NCBI GenBank assembly: GCA_937951695.1
Contig: CALFBL010000274.1
Span: forward strand, 1-32,959
DNA from: an uncultured Granulosicoccaceae bacterium
GTDB lineage: Bacteria > Pseudomonadota > Gammaproteobacteria > Granulosicoccales > Granulosicoccaceae
Length of the DNA: 32,959 bases
Reading direction: 5' to 3'
The notes below the pieces were generated by a model, which had not been told where the DNA came from, made no database searches, and saw nothing but the letters and a program-made list of their open reading frames with translations. Of the stretch, positions 1 to 9,409 are shown in pieces (positions within the stretch are counted from its first letter, which is position 1; every line of letters starts with the position of its first letter). The translations under genes were made by a program, and so were the position numbers.

Positions 1-1074
1 GGCACGAAAGTGGTTGAACGCTGGGATGCGGCATCCGGGCGATGGGATGTCATGAACCCGATGTTTTCCGATCGCCAGTACCATTCGATTGCGATTCTGG
101 TGCCGGATGGCCGCGTGTTGTCTGCCGGTGGAGGTATCTGCGGTGATTGTTACGCCATTGGCTACGAGGAAAAAAACGCGGAAATGTATTCACCGCCGTA
201 CCTGTTCGCAGCGGATGGTTCACTGGCCGAGCGACCTCACTTGTCATCGCTGCCGGAACAAGTCAATTACGCCCAGAGTGCGATTATCGGGGTCAGCGAT
301 GCGCAATCCATTGAACGCGTGCACTTGATCAAACTCGGCTCGGTGACTCATTCCCAAGACCAGGAACAGCGGCTGGTACCGCTGGAATTCGAACGCTTTA
401 CCGGTGCCTTGTCGGTACGTTTCCCGGATTCACGTTATATTGCGCCGCCCGGGCATTACATGATATTTGCCGTAAATAGCGACGGTGTCCCTTCCGAAGG
501 GGGCATCGTGCGCGTGGGTCATCCGCGTCCGCTGGTGGGTGAAAGTGTTCGCCATGATCTGGCAGCGGGCAGTATCGAATCGTTTGAGTACGAACTGGAC
601 CCGGGTGTGTTTCGGGTCAGTTTGACCGGGGCCGCCGGGGTCGGCGTCAGTATGGGGCAAGCACCTGCTGCCAGTGCAGAAAGCGCCACCCATGCTGCGT
701 GTCAGCCCGCTGTGATTAACGGACAAACGGTGTGTGAATTTTCCGTACCCCGTGCTGGTGTGTGGTACCTGTCACTGCAATCCCGGACGCGAATCAGTTA
801 CGACTTCTCGACTCAATTGACGCAAAGCACGCCAGCGACGCAGACCCCGGATGCCTCTGAAGGGCCGGTTGAGGTGTCCAACGAGACGGCAAGTAATCAA
901 CCCACCCCGTCAGCGTCGCCCGAGCCGACTGTTTTTGTAGCCGCCGCTGACGCGCCAGAGCCTCTATCGACGGTTGTGTCCGTCGGAGGTAGTTTGGGAT
1001 GGCCGATGTTGATGCTGCTCAGTGTGATGTTGGTATTGGGCAGGCGATATCCAATTGGTATACTGCGTTCATAA
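1..1074 (+). CDS. Galactose oxidase/glyoxal oxidase-like kelch protein with DUF1929-type C-terminal domain (5' truncated) and GlyGly-CTERM-like tail
   Basis: Frame is open to base 1. Kelch-like segment DRQYHSIAILVPDGRVLSAGGG, then YSPPYLF...RP and APPGHYMIFAVNSDGVPSEG, typical of the galactose oxidase early-set domain. C-terminus GGSLGWPMLMLLSVMLVLGRR. Confidence 0.85.
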   Translation, partial: GTKVVERWDAASGRWDVMNPMFSDRQYHSIAILVPDGRVLSAGGGICGDCYAIGYEEKNAEMYSPPYLFAADGSLAERPHLSSLPEQVNYAQSAIIGVSDAQSIERVHLIKLGSVTHSQDQEQRLVPLEFERFTGALSVRFPDSRYIAPPGHYMIFAVNSDGVPSEGGIVRVGHPRPLVGESVRHDLAAGSIESFEYELDPGVFRVSLTGAAGVGVSMGQAPAASAESATHAACQPAVINGQTVCEFSVPRAGVWYLSLQSRTRISYDFSTQLTQSTPATQTPDASEGPVEVSNETASNQPTPSASPEPTVFVAAADAPEPLSTVVSVGGSLGWPMLMLLSVMLVLGRRYPIGILRS

Positions 1075-1110
1075 TACGACCGCTTAAGCGGTAGGTGATT
1101 CGGATAATTT

Positions 1111-4065
1111 GTGAAAAACTTTTTGAAATCAGATCGTCACCTGCACAAGGATGAAGCAGTCAGACTGGACGCTATCAGTGAATTTGACGCCGAAAACCCA
1201 GAGCATCAATCACTGCTTGAGTTAATGGTGGTTGCCGACGAATCCATGTCGGTCAGGAAAGCTGCGATGATGAAGGTCGTGAGTTTTTCACGCTTGAATC
1301 AAGCCTTGATCACGTCAGACGATCCGGCCTTGACAGAGGTGGCGGCTATCCGAATGGGTGAGCTGGCGGGCATCGAAGCGCATGCATCTTCGCTCGACGG
1401 ATTCATGGTAAATGCCAGCGATGCGGCGTGTGAAATCATTGCAGCCATGGCAACCGATGCGGGTGTGCGGCAGCGGGCGCTGTCGAAAATCTCTGATGAT
1501 TTGAGCCTGGTTCGAATCGTTCAGGCTGCAAAATTTCATGACACGCGTCAGGCCGCTGCTGAAAAGCTCGTCAGTCACGATAGCCTGCGGGCTGCTTTGA
1601 CGGCTAGTCGTTCACGCGATAAAGAAGTTGCGCGGTATATCCAGCATCGCCTCGATGTCATCGCGAAGAAAGAGGCGTCAGAGCGAGCGGCTCAGAGCAA
1701 TGCCGCGGAAACCGCAGCGTCCATGAAAACGCTTGCCAGCAGTGTCTGGTCGCCCCAAACCAAAGGCCGATACGATGCACTGTTGGCGCGGTGGTCTAGT
1801 CTTGAGGGCCGCTTCAAAGACGCTCAGCAATCGGAATTTGATCAGGCTCGTAATAGCGTGGAGGCGATTCTAGCCGAGTCTGCGTCCAAGCTTGCCAGCC
1901 CGTCCGAGTTGCACTTTGACGGTGAAACCACCAGCCAGAGCGCGAACCCGGCGGCCAGTTCCTCCACCGATGTTCAGGGTAACGGTGTTGCAGTCCCAGC
2001 CACCGGCGCAAAAACCGACTCCGCAGCGAAGCAAGCGGGCGCTATAGCCGATGCAGCTTCTGAGTCTGTCGCGGCTACGCCGGTACCGCCGACGCTTGCC
2101 GTGCCGACGGTTCCGGTTGTGCCTGACGATGAGCCCATTAAGTCTATCAAGGTCGGTCTTGCGGTTGACACGCTGGATGAGCTACCGGCCAAACTGAGTG
2201 CGTTAAAAACTGACGAATTTCACGGCCTGTCGGATGCTAGCGAAAATGTTAAGAAGCTGCTGGCTCACGCGGCAGCCGTGGCTGTTTTGTTCGACCCTCC
2301 GTTTGAGATTAATTCGGCTCGGGTGAACGCCACGAAAGAGCGCACTACTCGGGTGAGCACATTGCTTGATGTCAATAAATTACTGGCGACCATCGACTTA
2401 AACGGGTTGAGTTATCTCGATCTATTGGCCGTGCACAAAGAAGATCTGGCGGCTCGATTGGGCAAAGCGAAGCAGGAATCAGAAGACCGTGTCAAAGCCA
2501 CCCATCGTCAGTTCTCGGCCCTGTCGGGTATCGTCAAAGAGGGCAAATGGGGTCCGGCAAGCAGCATGTTCCGGCGCTTGCAGAAAAAGATCAACGCGAT
2601 GGATCCCGGCGAGAAGGCAATCTTTAACGATAAGTTGTCGCGTGCCGAGGAAGAGCTGAACACCATGGGCGACTGGCAGGATTTCGCCGCACGGCCAAAG
2701 CTTGAAGCCTTATGCGAAAGAATGGAAGCTCTACCTGGTCAAGAACTGGCGCCCGATGACGTGGCGAAAGAAGTACGTTCTCTGCAGAACGAATGGAAAT
2801 CCCTAGGAGTCAGTCGCGCCTCGAACGATCTTTGGTCGCGTTTCAAGACGGCAGGCGACGTGGCCTATGAGCCGTGTAAGGCCTACTTCGATGAAAAGCA
2901 GAAAGAACGTCAGGAGAAGGTTAGCAACAAGAAGCAAATCTGCGATTTGCTGGAAGCGTCCATCAAGGAAGTGGATCTGAATGCGGAGAGCGTTGATTGG
3001 AAAGGTTTGCAGAAGCTCGCCAATGACGCCAAGCGCGATTGGAGCCGTAACCGGGTTACCGACAGAAAGCCTGATCGCAAACTGGAAGAGCGATTTACGC
3101 TACTACTGAAACCGATCGAAGCTAAGTTGGCCGAGCAGTACGACGCCAATGCAGCAGAGAAAGCCGATCTGATTGAGAAAGTCACCAAACTTGCCACAGG
3201 GGAGATCAATCAGCACGCCGCAAATCAGGCGCGCAGCTTACAGGCCAATTGGAAGTCCGTCGGGATCACTCGTCGTAAAGAAGATCAGGGTTTGTGGGAG
3301 CAGTTCAACGAGCAGTGCCGCACGATCTTTAAAACCATTAAAGATTCCGAGCGTGAAAAATACAAAGCGAGCATGGGCCATGTGTTTCGTGCCAAGGACA
3401 TCATTAAATCGTTGCGACAGAACGCCAAGTCTGGAGAGCTGGAAGATGCCGGCCTGCAGGCACTCATAACAGAATTCAATGGTTTGGCTGAATTTCCCGA
3501 ACGCGACAAGAAATTTTTGTTGCGAGATTTTCGGGCAGCGCTTGATGCTAATAGTAAGCGTCAGGAAACCAAAACGCGGCAAAAACGCCAACAGGTGTTT
3601 GATGAGATCAAGCGATGTGTCGGACTATGTGAGCAACTCGAGGAAGCGGTTGAGTCGCCTCAGATGATGACCGGCACCTTGATTGAAGAGGTCACTGACA
3701 GTTGGGAGGCCACGGACATCGTGTTGCCAAAAGAATGGTCGGTACCCTTAATGGGTCGCCGGAACGCGGCCATCGAACACCTAAAGGCATCGACGCAATA
3801 CGATTACACCAAGACCGAATCGGCGCGTCGCGATTTGTTGATTCGCATAGAGGTACTGGCTGATGTGGAAACACCGGCTGAAGACAAATCCTTGCGCATG
3901 CAGTTTCAGTTAGCGAACCTGCAACAGGGAATGACGGCGTCGGTCGTGGCGGATAAAAAATCGGAGTTGAAGTCATTGGAGCGAACCTGGTTGACGATGC
4001 CACCCGCATCCATAGCCAAGCGTGATGGTCTGAACTCGCGCTATCTGAAAGCGATGAAAGGCTAA
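1111..4065 (+). CDS. DUF349 domain-containing protein (984 aa) with HEAT-like N-terminal region
   Basis: Long ORF with GTG start. Repeated W-x-L/F-x-x-A units (e.g. LQNEWKSLGVSRASNDLWSRFKTAGD, LQANWKSVGITRRKEDQGLWEQFNEQCRTIF) are typical of DUF349. Confidence 0.85.
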   Translation: MKNFLKSDRHLHKDEAVRLDAISEFDAENPEHQSLLELMVVADESMSVRKAAMMKVVSFSRLNQALITSDDPALTEVAAIRMGELAGIEAHASSLDGFMVNASDAACEIIAAMATDAGVRQRALSKISDDLSLVRIVQAAKFHDTRQAAAEKLVSHDSLRAALTASRSRDKEVARYIQHRLDVIAKKEASERAAQSNAAETAASMKTLASSVWSPQTKGRYDALLARWSSLEGRFKDAQQSEFDQARNSVEAILAESASKLASPSELHFDGETTSQSANPAASSSTDVQGNGVAVPATGAKTDSAAKQAGAIADAASESVAATPVPPTLAVPTVPVVPDDEPIKSIKVGLAVDTLDELPAKLSALKTDEFHGLSDASENVKKLLAHAAAVAVLFDPPFEINSARVNATKERTTRVSTLLDVNKLLATIDLNGLSYLDLLAVHKEDLAARLGKAKQESEDRVKATHRQFSALSGIVKEGKWGPASSMFRRLQKKINAMDPGEKAIFNDKLSRAEEELNTMGDWQDFAARPKLEALCERMEALPGQELAPDDVAKEVRSLQNEWKSLGVSRASNDLWSRFKTAGDVAYEPCKAYFDEKQKERQEKVSNKKQICDLLEASIKEVDLNAESVDWKGLQKLANDAKRDWSRNRVTDRKPDRKLEERFTLLLKPIEAKLAEQYDANAAEKADLIEKVTKLATGEINQHAANQARSLQANWKSVGITRRKEDQGLWEQFNEQCRTIFKTIKDSEREKYKASMGHVFRAKDIIKSLRQNAKSGELEDAGLQALITEFNGLAEFPERDKKFLLRDFRAALDANSKRQETKTRQKRQQVFDEIKRCVGLCEQLEEAVESPQMMTGTLIEEVTDSWEATDIVLPKEWSVPLMGRRNAAIEHLKASTQYDYTKTESARRDLLIRIEVLADVETPAEDKSLRMQFQLANLQQGMTASVVADKKSELKSLERTWLTMPPASIAKRDGLNSRYLKAMKG

Positions 4066-4074
4066 CGGTTGAGC

Positions 4075-5259
4075 ATGAAAAACGAGTTACACCGGTATTC
4101 ACCGACGGCGCAACAAATTGCCCGTGCGATGGAGCGAGACGAGCTGGTTATGTATTACCAGCCCAAGGTGTGCCTGTTAACCGGTAACGTGGTGGGGGCT
4201 GAGGCTTTGGTGCGTTGGAATGATCCGCACAGCCGGGTACTCTCGCCGAGTGTGTTTCTACCTCAGGCCACCGCGGGTGGTTTGTTGCACGATATGACCG
4301 TGAGGTTGCTGGACGACGTTGTGGCGGCCTGCGGAACCGTCAGGCGCTCGGCACCCGATCTCGCCTTGTCAATTAACGTCGCTCCGAACGATCTGACCTC
4401 CCACACCATCAGCTCGCGAATAAGTAGCTATTTAAGCGGAGGCTCTATCGAGCCGCACGAGCTACAGATCGAAATTACCGAATCGATCGTGATGGAAAAA
4501 TTCAATGTTGTTCTCGATGAACTGAGCGCGCTTAGCGCGATGGGTATTAAAGTGTTGATGGACGATTTTGGTACGGGATATTCGTCTATAGACCGACTGA
4601 GCCAAATGCCGTTCTCGGCGTTAAAGCTTGATCAGGGTGTGGTGCGTCGCATGACCACGTCTTCGCAGAATCTAAACACCGTGCGTTCGGCGATTGCCAT
4701 GGCCAGGGAGCTGGGGATGACCTCCATCGCCGAAGGGGTCGAATCAATTGATCAATACAATATTCTGATTGCCACAGGCTGTGAGGAAGCGCAAGGGTTC
4801 TATATCAGTAAACCCATTCCGCTTGATCAGTTCATCCAGCTCGTAAAACAGGATCCCTCATTTCCGAGCTCGCAAATAGGCTGTGTGCATCAAGCCATAT
4901 TTAATGTGTTGCGTTACCGTAAATCGTTACTCGACATTTCTATCTGTTCGGCCTTGGGCAGTGGTAGTGTTGCGCCGTCAATCGCCGATACGCACCTATC
5001 GCAATCGGATCATGGTTTTCGCGCTGCCCAATGGTATTACGGTATTGGTCAGTTGTTAAACTATCACGAGTCGTTTCGAGCCGTCGAAGCGCCGTTGACC
5101 CGGCTGAACGATATGGGTTCAGCACTGCATCATGATCTGGTTACCAGAAAGCCCTCGCGTATGCCCAGCGATCGATTGCGCGATATCGATTTGTACGCCT
5201 CGGCCGTCGTGGTCGAACTTCAGCGCCTCGAAGCTGTGCTGCTGGCTGAGCTGGTTTAA
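4075..5259 (+). CDS. EAL-domain cyclic-di-GMP phosphodiesterase with C-terminal extension
   Basis: YYQPKV, EALVRW, INVAPNDL, EITES, DDFGTGYSS, LKLD, AEGVES and QGFYISKP motifs all present. ATG at 4075 preferred over TTG at 4069. Confidence 0.92.
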   Translation: MKNELHRYSPTAQQIARAMERDELVMYYQPKVCLLTGNVVGAEALVRWNDPHSRVLSPSVFLPQATAGGLLHDMTVRLLDDVVAACGTVRRSAPDLALSINVAPNDLTSHTISSRISSYLSGGSIEPHELQIEITESIVMEKFNVVLDELSALSAMGIKVLMDDFGTGYSSIDRLSQMPFSALKLDQGVVRRMTTSSQNLNTVRSAIAMARELGMTSIAEGVESIDQYNILIATGCEEAQGFYISKPIPLDQFIQLVKQDPSFPSSQIGCVHQAIFNVLRYRKSLLDISICSALGSGSVAPSIADTHLSQSDHGFRAAQWYYGIGQLLNYHESFRAVEAPLTRLNDMGSALHHDLVTRKPSRMPSDRLRDIDLYASAVVVELQRLEAVLLAELV

Positions 5260-5287
5260 CCTGACCACCTTTTTATTTGGAACACGC

Positions 5288-6487
5288 ATGAACGCTGACG
5301 ATCTCCGTTTTCGAAACGACCTTGAGCAAGCCGAGGCCTTGCGCGAGGAACCTGAGGTCAAGCGTGTTACCGAGTGGCTGGAAAAGCAAGAGGCGGAAGG
5401 CACCGCTGGGCTTCGACGCCGGCTTCTGGCCACCTCTGTTCGTTTAAGTCGCAAGATGGCGCCCGATGTATACAAACTCTCAGATGAATGCGTCGAGCGG
5501 CTACAGATGGATACACCACTGGAGCTCTACGTCTTTAACTCAGCCCAATTCAACGCCATGTGTTTCAAGCCAGAAGAGGGTCGGGTTTTTGTTATGTTCT
5601 CTTCAAGTTTGCTCGAGGGGTTCAGCCGGCAAGAACTGCAGTTCGTTATGGGGCACGAGTTTGGCCATCACATCTACAACCATCACGAAATCCCTATCGG
5701 TTATTTGGTGAAGGGGCGGCAGCGTCCGGACCCCAAGCTTGCACTGCGCTTGTTTGGCTGGTCACGCAACGCTGAAATTTCAGCCGATCGTGCGGGTGCC
5801 TATTGTGCGAATGACATGCACAGTGTGGCCAGCGCTTTGTTCAAGCTCTCTTCGGGGCTCACAGGCGACTTGGTGAAATTTGATCTGGACGAATTTCTGC
5901 TGCAAGTCAGTGATATGGAAAACATCGATGCAGAAGCTGAGCGCGACAGGCCGCAAGGTGACTGGTTTTCAACCCATCCGTTCAGCCCACTTCGCGTCAA
6001 GGCGTTGCAGTTGTTTTTTAAATCCAACCTGATGGGTACATCGGGAACATCAGTAGCGGACATGGACGTCGGCGTGCAACGGCTGATGAGTCTGATGGAG
6101 CCGAGTTACCTCGATGCCCGAAGCGATGCTGCGATCGCCATGCGCAATTTATTGTTTGCGGGAGGTCTTGTGGTGGCCGATGCGAGTAACGGCATTTCTG
6201 AAACCGAGATCGACGTATTCGAGCGCTTTTTCGATAAGGGGGATGTTAGTGACAAGCTGAACGTCAACCGAATCCGGGAAGAATTGCCTCAGCGCATCGA
6301 GCGAGCGGTAGAGCAGGCAACCCAGAGCCAGCGCATGCAGGTCATGCGCGACATCTGCGTGATCGCGATGGCCGAAGGCACCGTGACAGCGGCCGAGCGC
6401 AATATGCTCAACAGCATTGCCGATGGTCTGGGCATCTCCCGCACCTTCATTTGCCAAACTGTGGAACAAGACTGCGAGTTGGATTAG
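5288..6487 (+). CDS. M48-family metallopeptidase with C-terminal TerB-like domain
   Basis: HEFGHHIYNHHE zinc-protease motif and a downstream ISADRAGAYCAND glutamate-containing segment are M48-like. C-terminal ADASNGISETEIDVFERFF...AMAEGTVTAAERNML resembles TerB. Start set at ATG 5288, not the upstream in-frame 5132. Confidence 0.88.
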   Translation: MNADDLRFRNDLEQAEALREEPEVKRVTEWLEKQEAEGTAGLRRRLLATSVRLSRKMAPDVYKLSDECVERLQMDTPLELYVFNSAQFNAMCFKPEEGRVFVMFSSSLLEGFSRQELQFVMGHEFGHHIYNHHEIPIGYLVKGRQRPDPKLALRLFGWSRNAEISADRAGAYCANDMHSVASALFKLSSGLTGDLVKFDLDEFLLQVSDMENIDAEAERDRPQGDWFSTHPFSPLRVKALQLFFKSNLMGTSGTSVADMDVGVQRLMSLMEPSYLDARSDAAIAMRNLLFAGGLVVADASNGISETEIDVFERFFDKGDVSDKLNVNRIREELPQRIERAVEQATQSQRMQVMRDICVIAMAEGTVTAAERNMLNSIADGLGISRTFICQTVEQDCELD

Positions 6488-6539
6488 TCCGCATTCGTTG
6501 CAGCAGGCAGCCTCAATGGTGTGATAGTTTGGTGTTTTT

Positions 6540-6556
6540 TGCACTATTTTAGTGCG
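6540..6556. promoter_or_regulatory. NtrC-like binding site 1 (TGCACTATTTTAGTGCG)
   Basis: Dyad TGCAC-N7-GTGC, matching the known NtrC consensus (TGCACY-N5-RGTGCA), upstream of amtB. Confidence 0.6.
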
Positions 6557-6646
6557 TTTTTTGATTCTGAATATAAACACCGTTTCGGACTGTTGCACCC
6601 GAATTAGTCGAAAAGTCGGTAGTATTGGCGAAGATTATGGAAAGTA

Positions 6647-6663
6647 TGCACTAACTTGGTGCG
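6647..6663. promoter_or_regulatory. NtrC-like binding site 2 (TGCACTAACTTGGTGCG)
   Basis: Second dyad of the same form, centred 107 bp from site 1 and 46 bp before the amtB ATG. Confidence 0.6.
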
Positions 6664-6708
6664 ACTATCGAAGCGTAATCTTTCTCTTCGCTACCAACGG
6701 TCCGTGTT

Positions 6709-7902
6709 ATGGAAGCCATTCAATCCGGCAGTAACGTCTTGTTCGTCCTCATCGGCGCTATTCTTGTTTTGTTCATGCACGCAGGCTTTGCGTTTCTGGA
6801 AGTCGGTACGGTGCGTGAGAAAAATCAGGTCAACGCACTGGTAAAAATATTCTGTGATTTTGGTGCCTCCACGATCGCTTACTTCTTTATTGGCTATCAA
6901 GTCGCCTACGGGATGGATTTCTTCTCATCGGCCAGCGCCTTGTCGGCGGATAACGGCTATGAGCTGGTGAAGTTTTTCTTCCTGCTGACCTTTGCCGCTG
7001 CGATCCCGGCCATTATTTCTGGCGGTATCGCAGAGCGCGCAAAATTCTACCCCCAGCTGATGGCGTCTGCGTTGATCGTGGCGCTGCTCTACCCCTTGTT
7101 CGAAGGCATGGTGTGGAACGGTAATTTCGGATTTCAGGAAAAAATCAGCAACATCACTGGCGCTGAATTCCATGATTTCGCAGGCTCAGTGGTTGTTCAC
7201 GGGATTGGCGGCTGGATCGCTCTCGCTGCGGTCATGACGCTTGGTGCCCGTACCGGGCGCTACAACAAAGACGGATCGATTGCTGCCGCATTTGCCCCGT
7301 CGAGTATCCCTTGGCTAGCGTTGGGAGCCTGGATTTTAACCGTCGGTTGGTTCGGTTTTAATGTGATGTCGGCTCAGGAGGTTGAGGGCATCAGTGGTCT
7401 TGTGGCAATGAATTCCCTGATGGCAATGGTGGGGGGCTTGATGGCTGCCTTGTTTGTCGGCAAGAACGATCCGGGTTTTGTCCACAATGGTCCACTGGCG
7501 GGTTTGGTGGCGGTTTGTGCAGGCTCTGACGTGATGCACCCGATTGGATCCTTAGTGGTTGGCGCGATTGCTGGTGTGCTCTTTGTTTGGGCCTTTACCA
7601 TGGCGCAGAACCGCTGGAAGATAGATGACGTGCTCGGTGTTTGGCCCTTACACGGGCTTTGCGGTGCTTGGGGCGGAATTGCCTGCGGCATTTTCGGCAG
7701 TCAAGCGCTGGGCGGTCTGGGGGGGGTGTCATTCGCTGCCCAATTAATTGGTACCATTGCCGGTATTCTGATCGCGCTGGCAGGGGGGGGGCTGATCTAC
7801 GCTGGCCTGAAAGCGGTCGTAGGAATCCGACTCACTGAGGAAGAGGAGCATCAGGGCGCTGACCTCAGTATTCACAAAATTTCAGCTACCTCATCACGTT
7901 GA
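6709..7902 (+). CDS. amtB: Ammonium transporter (Amt family)
   Basis: 11-TM-like hydrophobic protein: GFAFLEVGTVREKNQVNAL, VVHGIGGWIALAA (first His), GVWPLHGLCGAWGGI (second His). P-II gene directly downstream. Confidence 0.95.
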   Translation: MEAIQSGSNVLFVLIGAILVLFMHAGFAFLEVGTVREKNQVNALVKIFCDFGASTIAYFFIGYQVAYGMDFFSSASALSADNGYELVKFFFLLTFAAAIPAIISGGIAERAKFYPQLMASALIVALLYPLFEGMVWNGNFGFQEKISNITGAEFHDFAGSVVVHGIGGWIALAAVMTLGARTGRYNKDGSIAAAFAPSSIPWLALGAWILTVGWFGFNVMSAQEVEGISGLVAMNSLMAMVGGLMAALFVGKNDPGFVHNGPLAGLVAVCAGSDVMHPIGSLVVGAIAGVLFVWAFTMAQNRWKIDDVLGVWPLHGLCGAWGGIACGIFGSQALGGLGGVSFAAQLIGTIAGILIALAGGGLIYAGLKAVVGIRLTEEEEHQGADLSIHKISATSSR

Positions 7903-7924
7903 TGGGCGCTTCACGACTGGGTAA

Positions 7925-8275
<351 letters not shown>

Positions 8276-8292
8276 AGCGACGCTATTACCAC

Positions 8293-8328
8293 GGCCGGCC
8301 TGTCAACGCAGACAGACCGGCCTTATTT
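8293..8328 (+). terminator. Rho-independent terminator after the P-II gene
   Basis: GGCCGGCCTGTC-AACGCA-GACAGACCGGCC (12-bp stem, one mismatch) followed by TTATTTAT. Confidence 0.75.
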
Positions 8329-8357
8329 ATCACAGTTTCCTATCAAATTCCCGTGAC

Positions 8358-9269
8358 TTAGGTGTTCTGTTCCCAAGGTGGATGGGGTGAGAACTTGGAG
8401 ACCATGAAGTCGGTGAACACGCGCACCTTGTTGCTCAGATGACGACGATGCGGATACACCAGCTGAATGGTGGATGAATCAGCGGCGTGATCTTGCAGCA
8501 ACGGCACGATCAAACCGGCTTTCAAGCTGGGCTGGACCACGTAGGTTGCCAGACGGGCAATACCGATACCTGCTTTAACCGCTTCGTGCAGCGCAGAGGC
8601 ACTGTTGGTGTGAAAGTTACCTTTCACCCGCAGCACCTTGATGCCGTTGTCGGTGTTGAATTCCCAGTCGTTGAAGTGCTGGATAGAGCTGTGGGTTAAA
8701 CAGTTCTGCGCCAGCAGATCTTCCGGGGAACGCGGCGTACCGTGCTTGGCCAGATACTCTGGAGCTGCACAGATGATGCGTTTATTCACCGCCAGACGCC
8801 GTGCTACCAGCGACTCGTCGGTGAGTCCGTCGCTTAACACAATGGCCACGTCAACGCCTTCACCCACTAAATCAACCTCGCGCTCGGAGAGCTCGAGTTC
8901 GACCCGAAGCTCAGGGTAGCTGGCCATGAATTCCGGCATCAGTTTGATCATCTGAATTCGGGCAAACGCCGATACGGTCGTGACTCGCAAGGTACCGGTA
9001 ACCCGATCGTGCAAGGCCATGACCGCATCCTCGGCCTGCTGAATTTCATCGAGTATGGCGCCACAGCGATCGTGGAAAGCATGACCTTCAGCGGTCAGAC
9101 TCAGTTTTCGTGTAGTGCGCTGAAACAAACGTGCGCCCAGACGATCCTCTAACCGAGTAATCAACTTACTCACAGCGGATGGCGTCAGGTCTAACTCTCG
9201 TGCTGCGGCCGAAAAACTGCCCATGTCGGCAGCCTTCGAAAACACCAGCATTTCGGTGTATTTGTCCAT
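8358..9269 (-). CDS. LysR-family transcriptional regulator
   Basis: MDKYTEMLVFSKAADMGSFSAAARELDLTPSAVSKLITRLEDRLGARLFQRTTRKLSLT, a canonical LTTR HTH, with a substrate-binding domain following. Confidence 0.95.
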   Translation of the reverse strand: MDKYTEMLVFSKAADMGSFSAAARELDLTPSAVSKLITRLEDRLGARLFQRTTRKLSLTAEGHAFHDRCGAILDEIQQAEDAVMALHDRVTGTLRVTTVSAFARIQMIKLMPEFMASYPELRVELELSEREVDLVGEGVDVAIVLSDGLTDESLVARRLAVNKRIICAAPEYLAKHGTPRSPEDLLAQNCLTHSSIQHFNDWEFNTDNGIKVLRVKGNFHTNSASALHEAVKAGIGIARLATYVVQPSLKAGLIVPLLQDHAADSSTIQLVYPHRRHLSNKVRVFTDFMVSKFSPHPPWEQNT

Positions 9270-9409
9270 CCGATTAGTGCCTCAGATGCGTGTAAAATGG
9301 GTGAGCCGCTTATATTACACTTAACTGAATAACAATTGCTATTCCTTGGATCGCACTATTTCAAGTAATGCGCAGTCGTTCAGGTAAAACGGGCTAATTA
9401 CGGTGAATT

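Noticed and set aside
6149-6598. 149-aa minus-strand ORF
   Set aside because: Mostly antisense to the M48-TerB gene and runs into the amtB regulatory region; composition is shadow-like.
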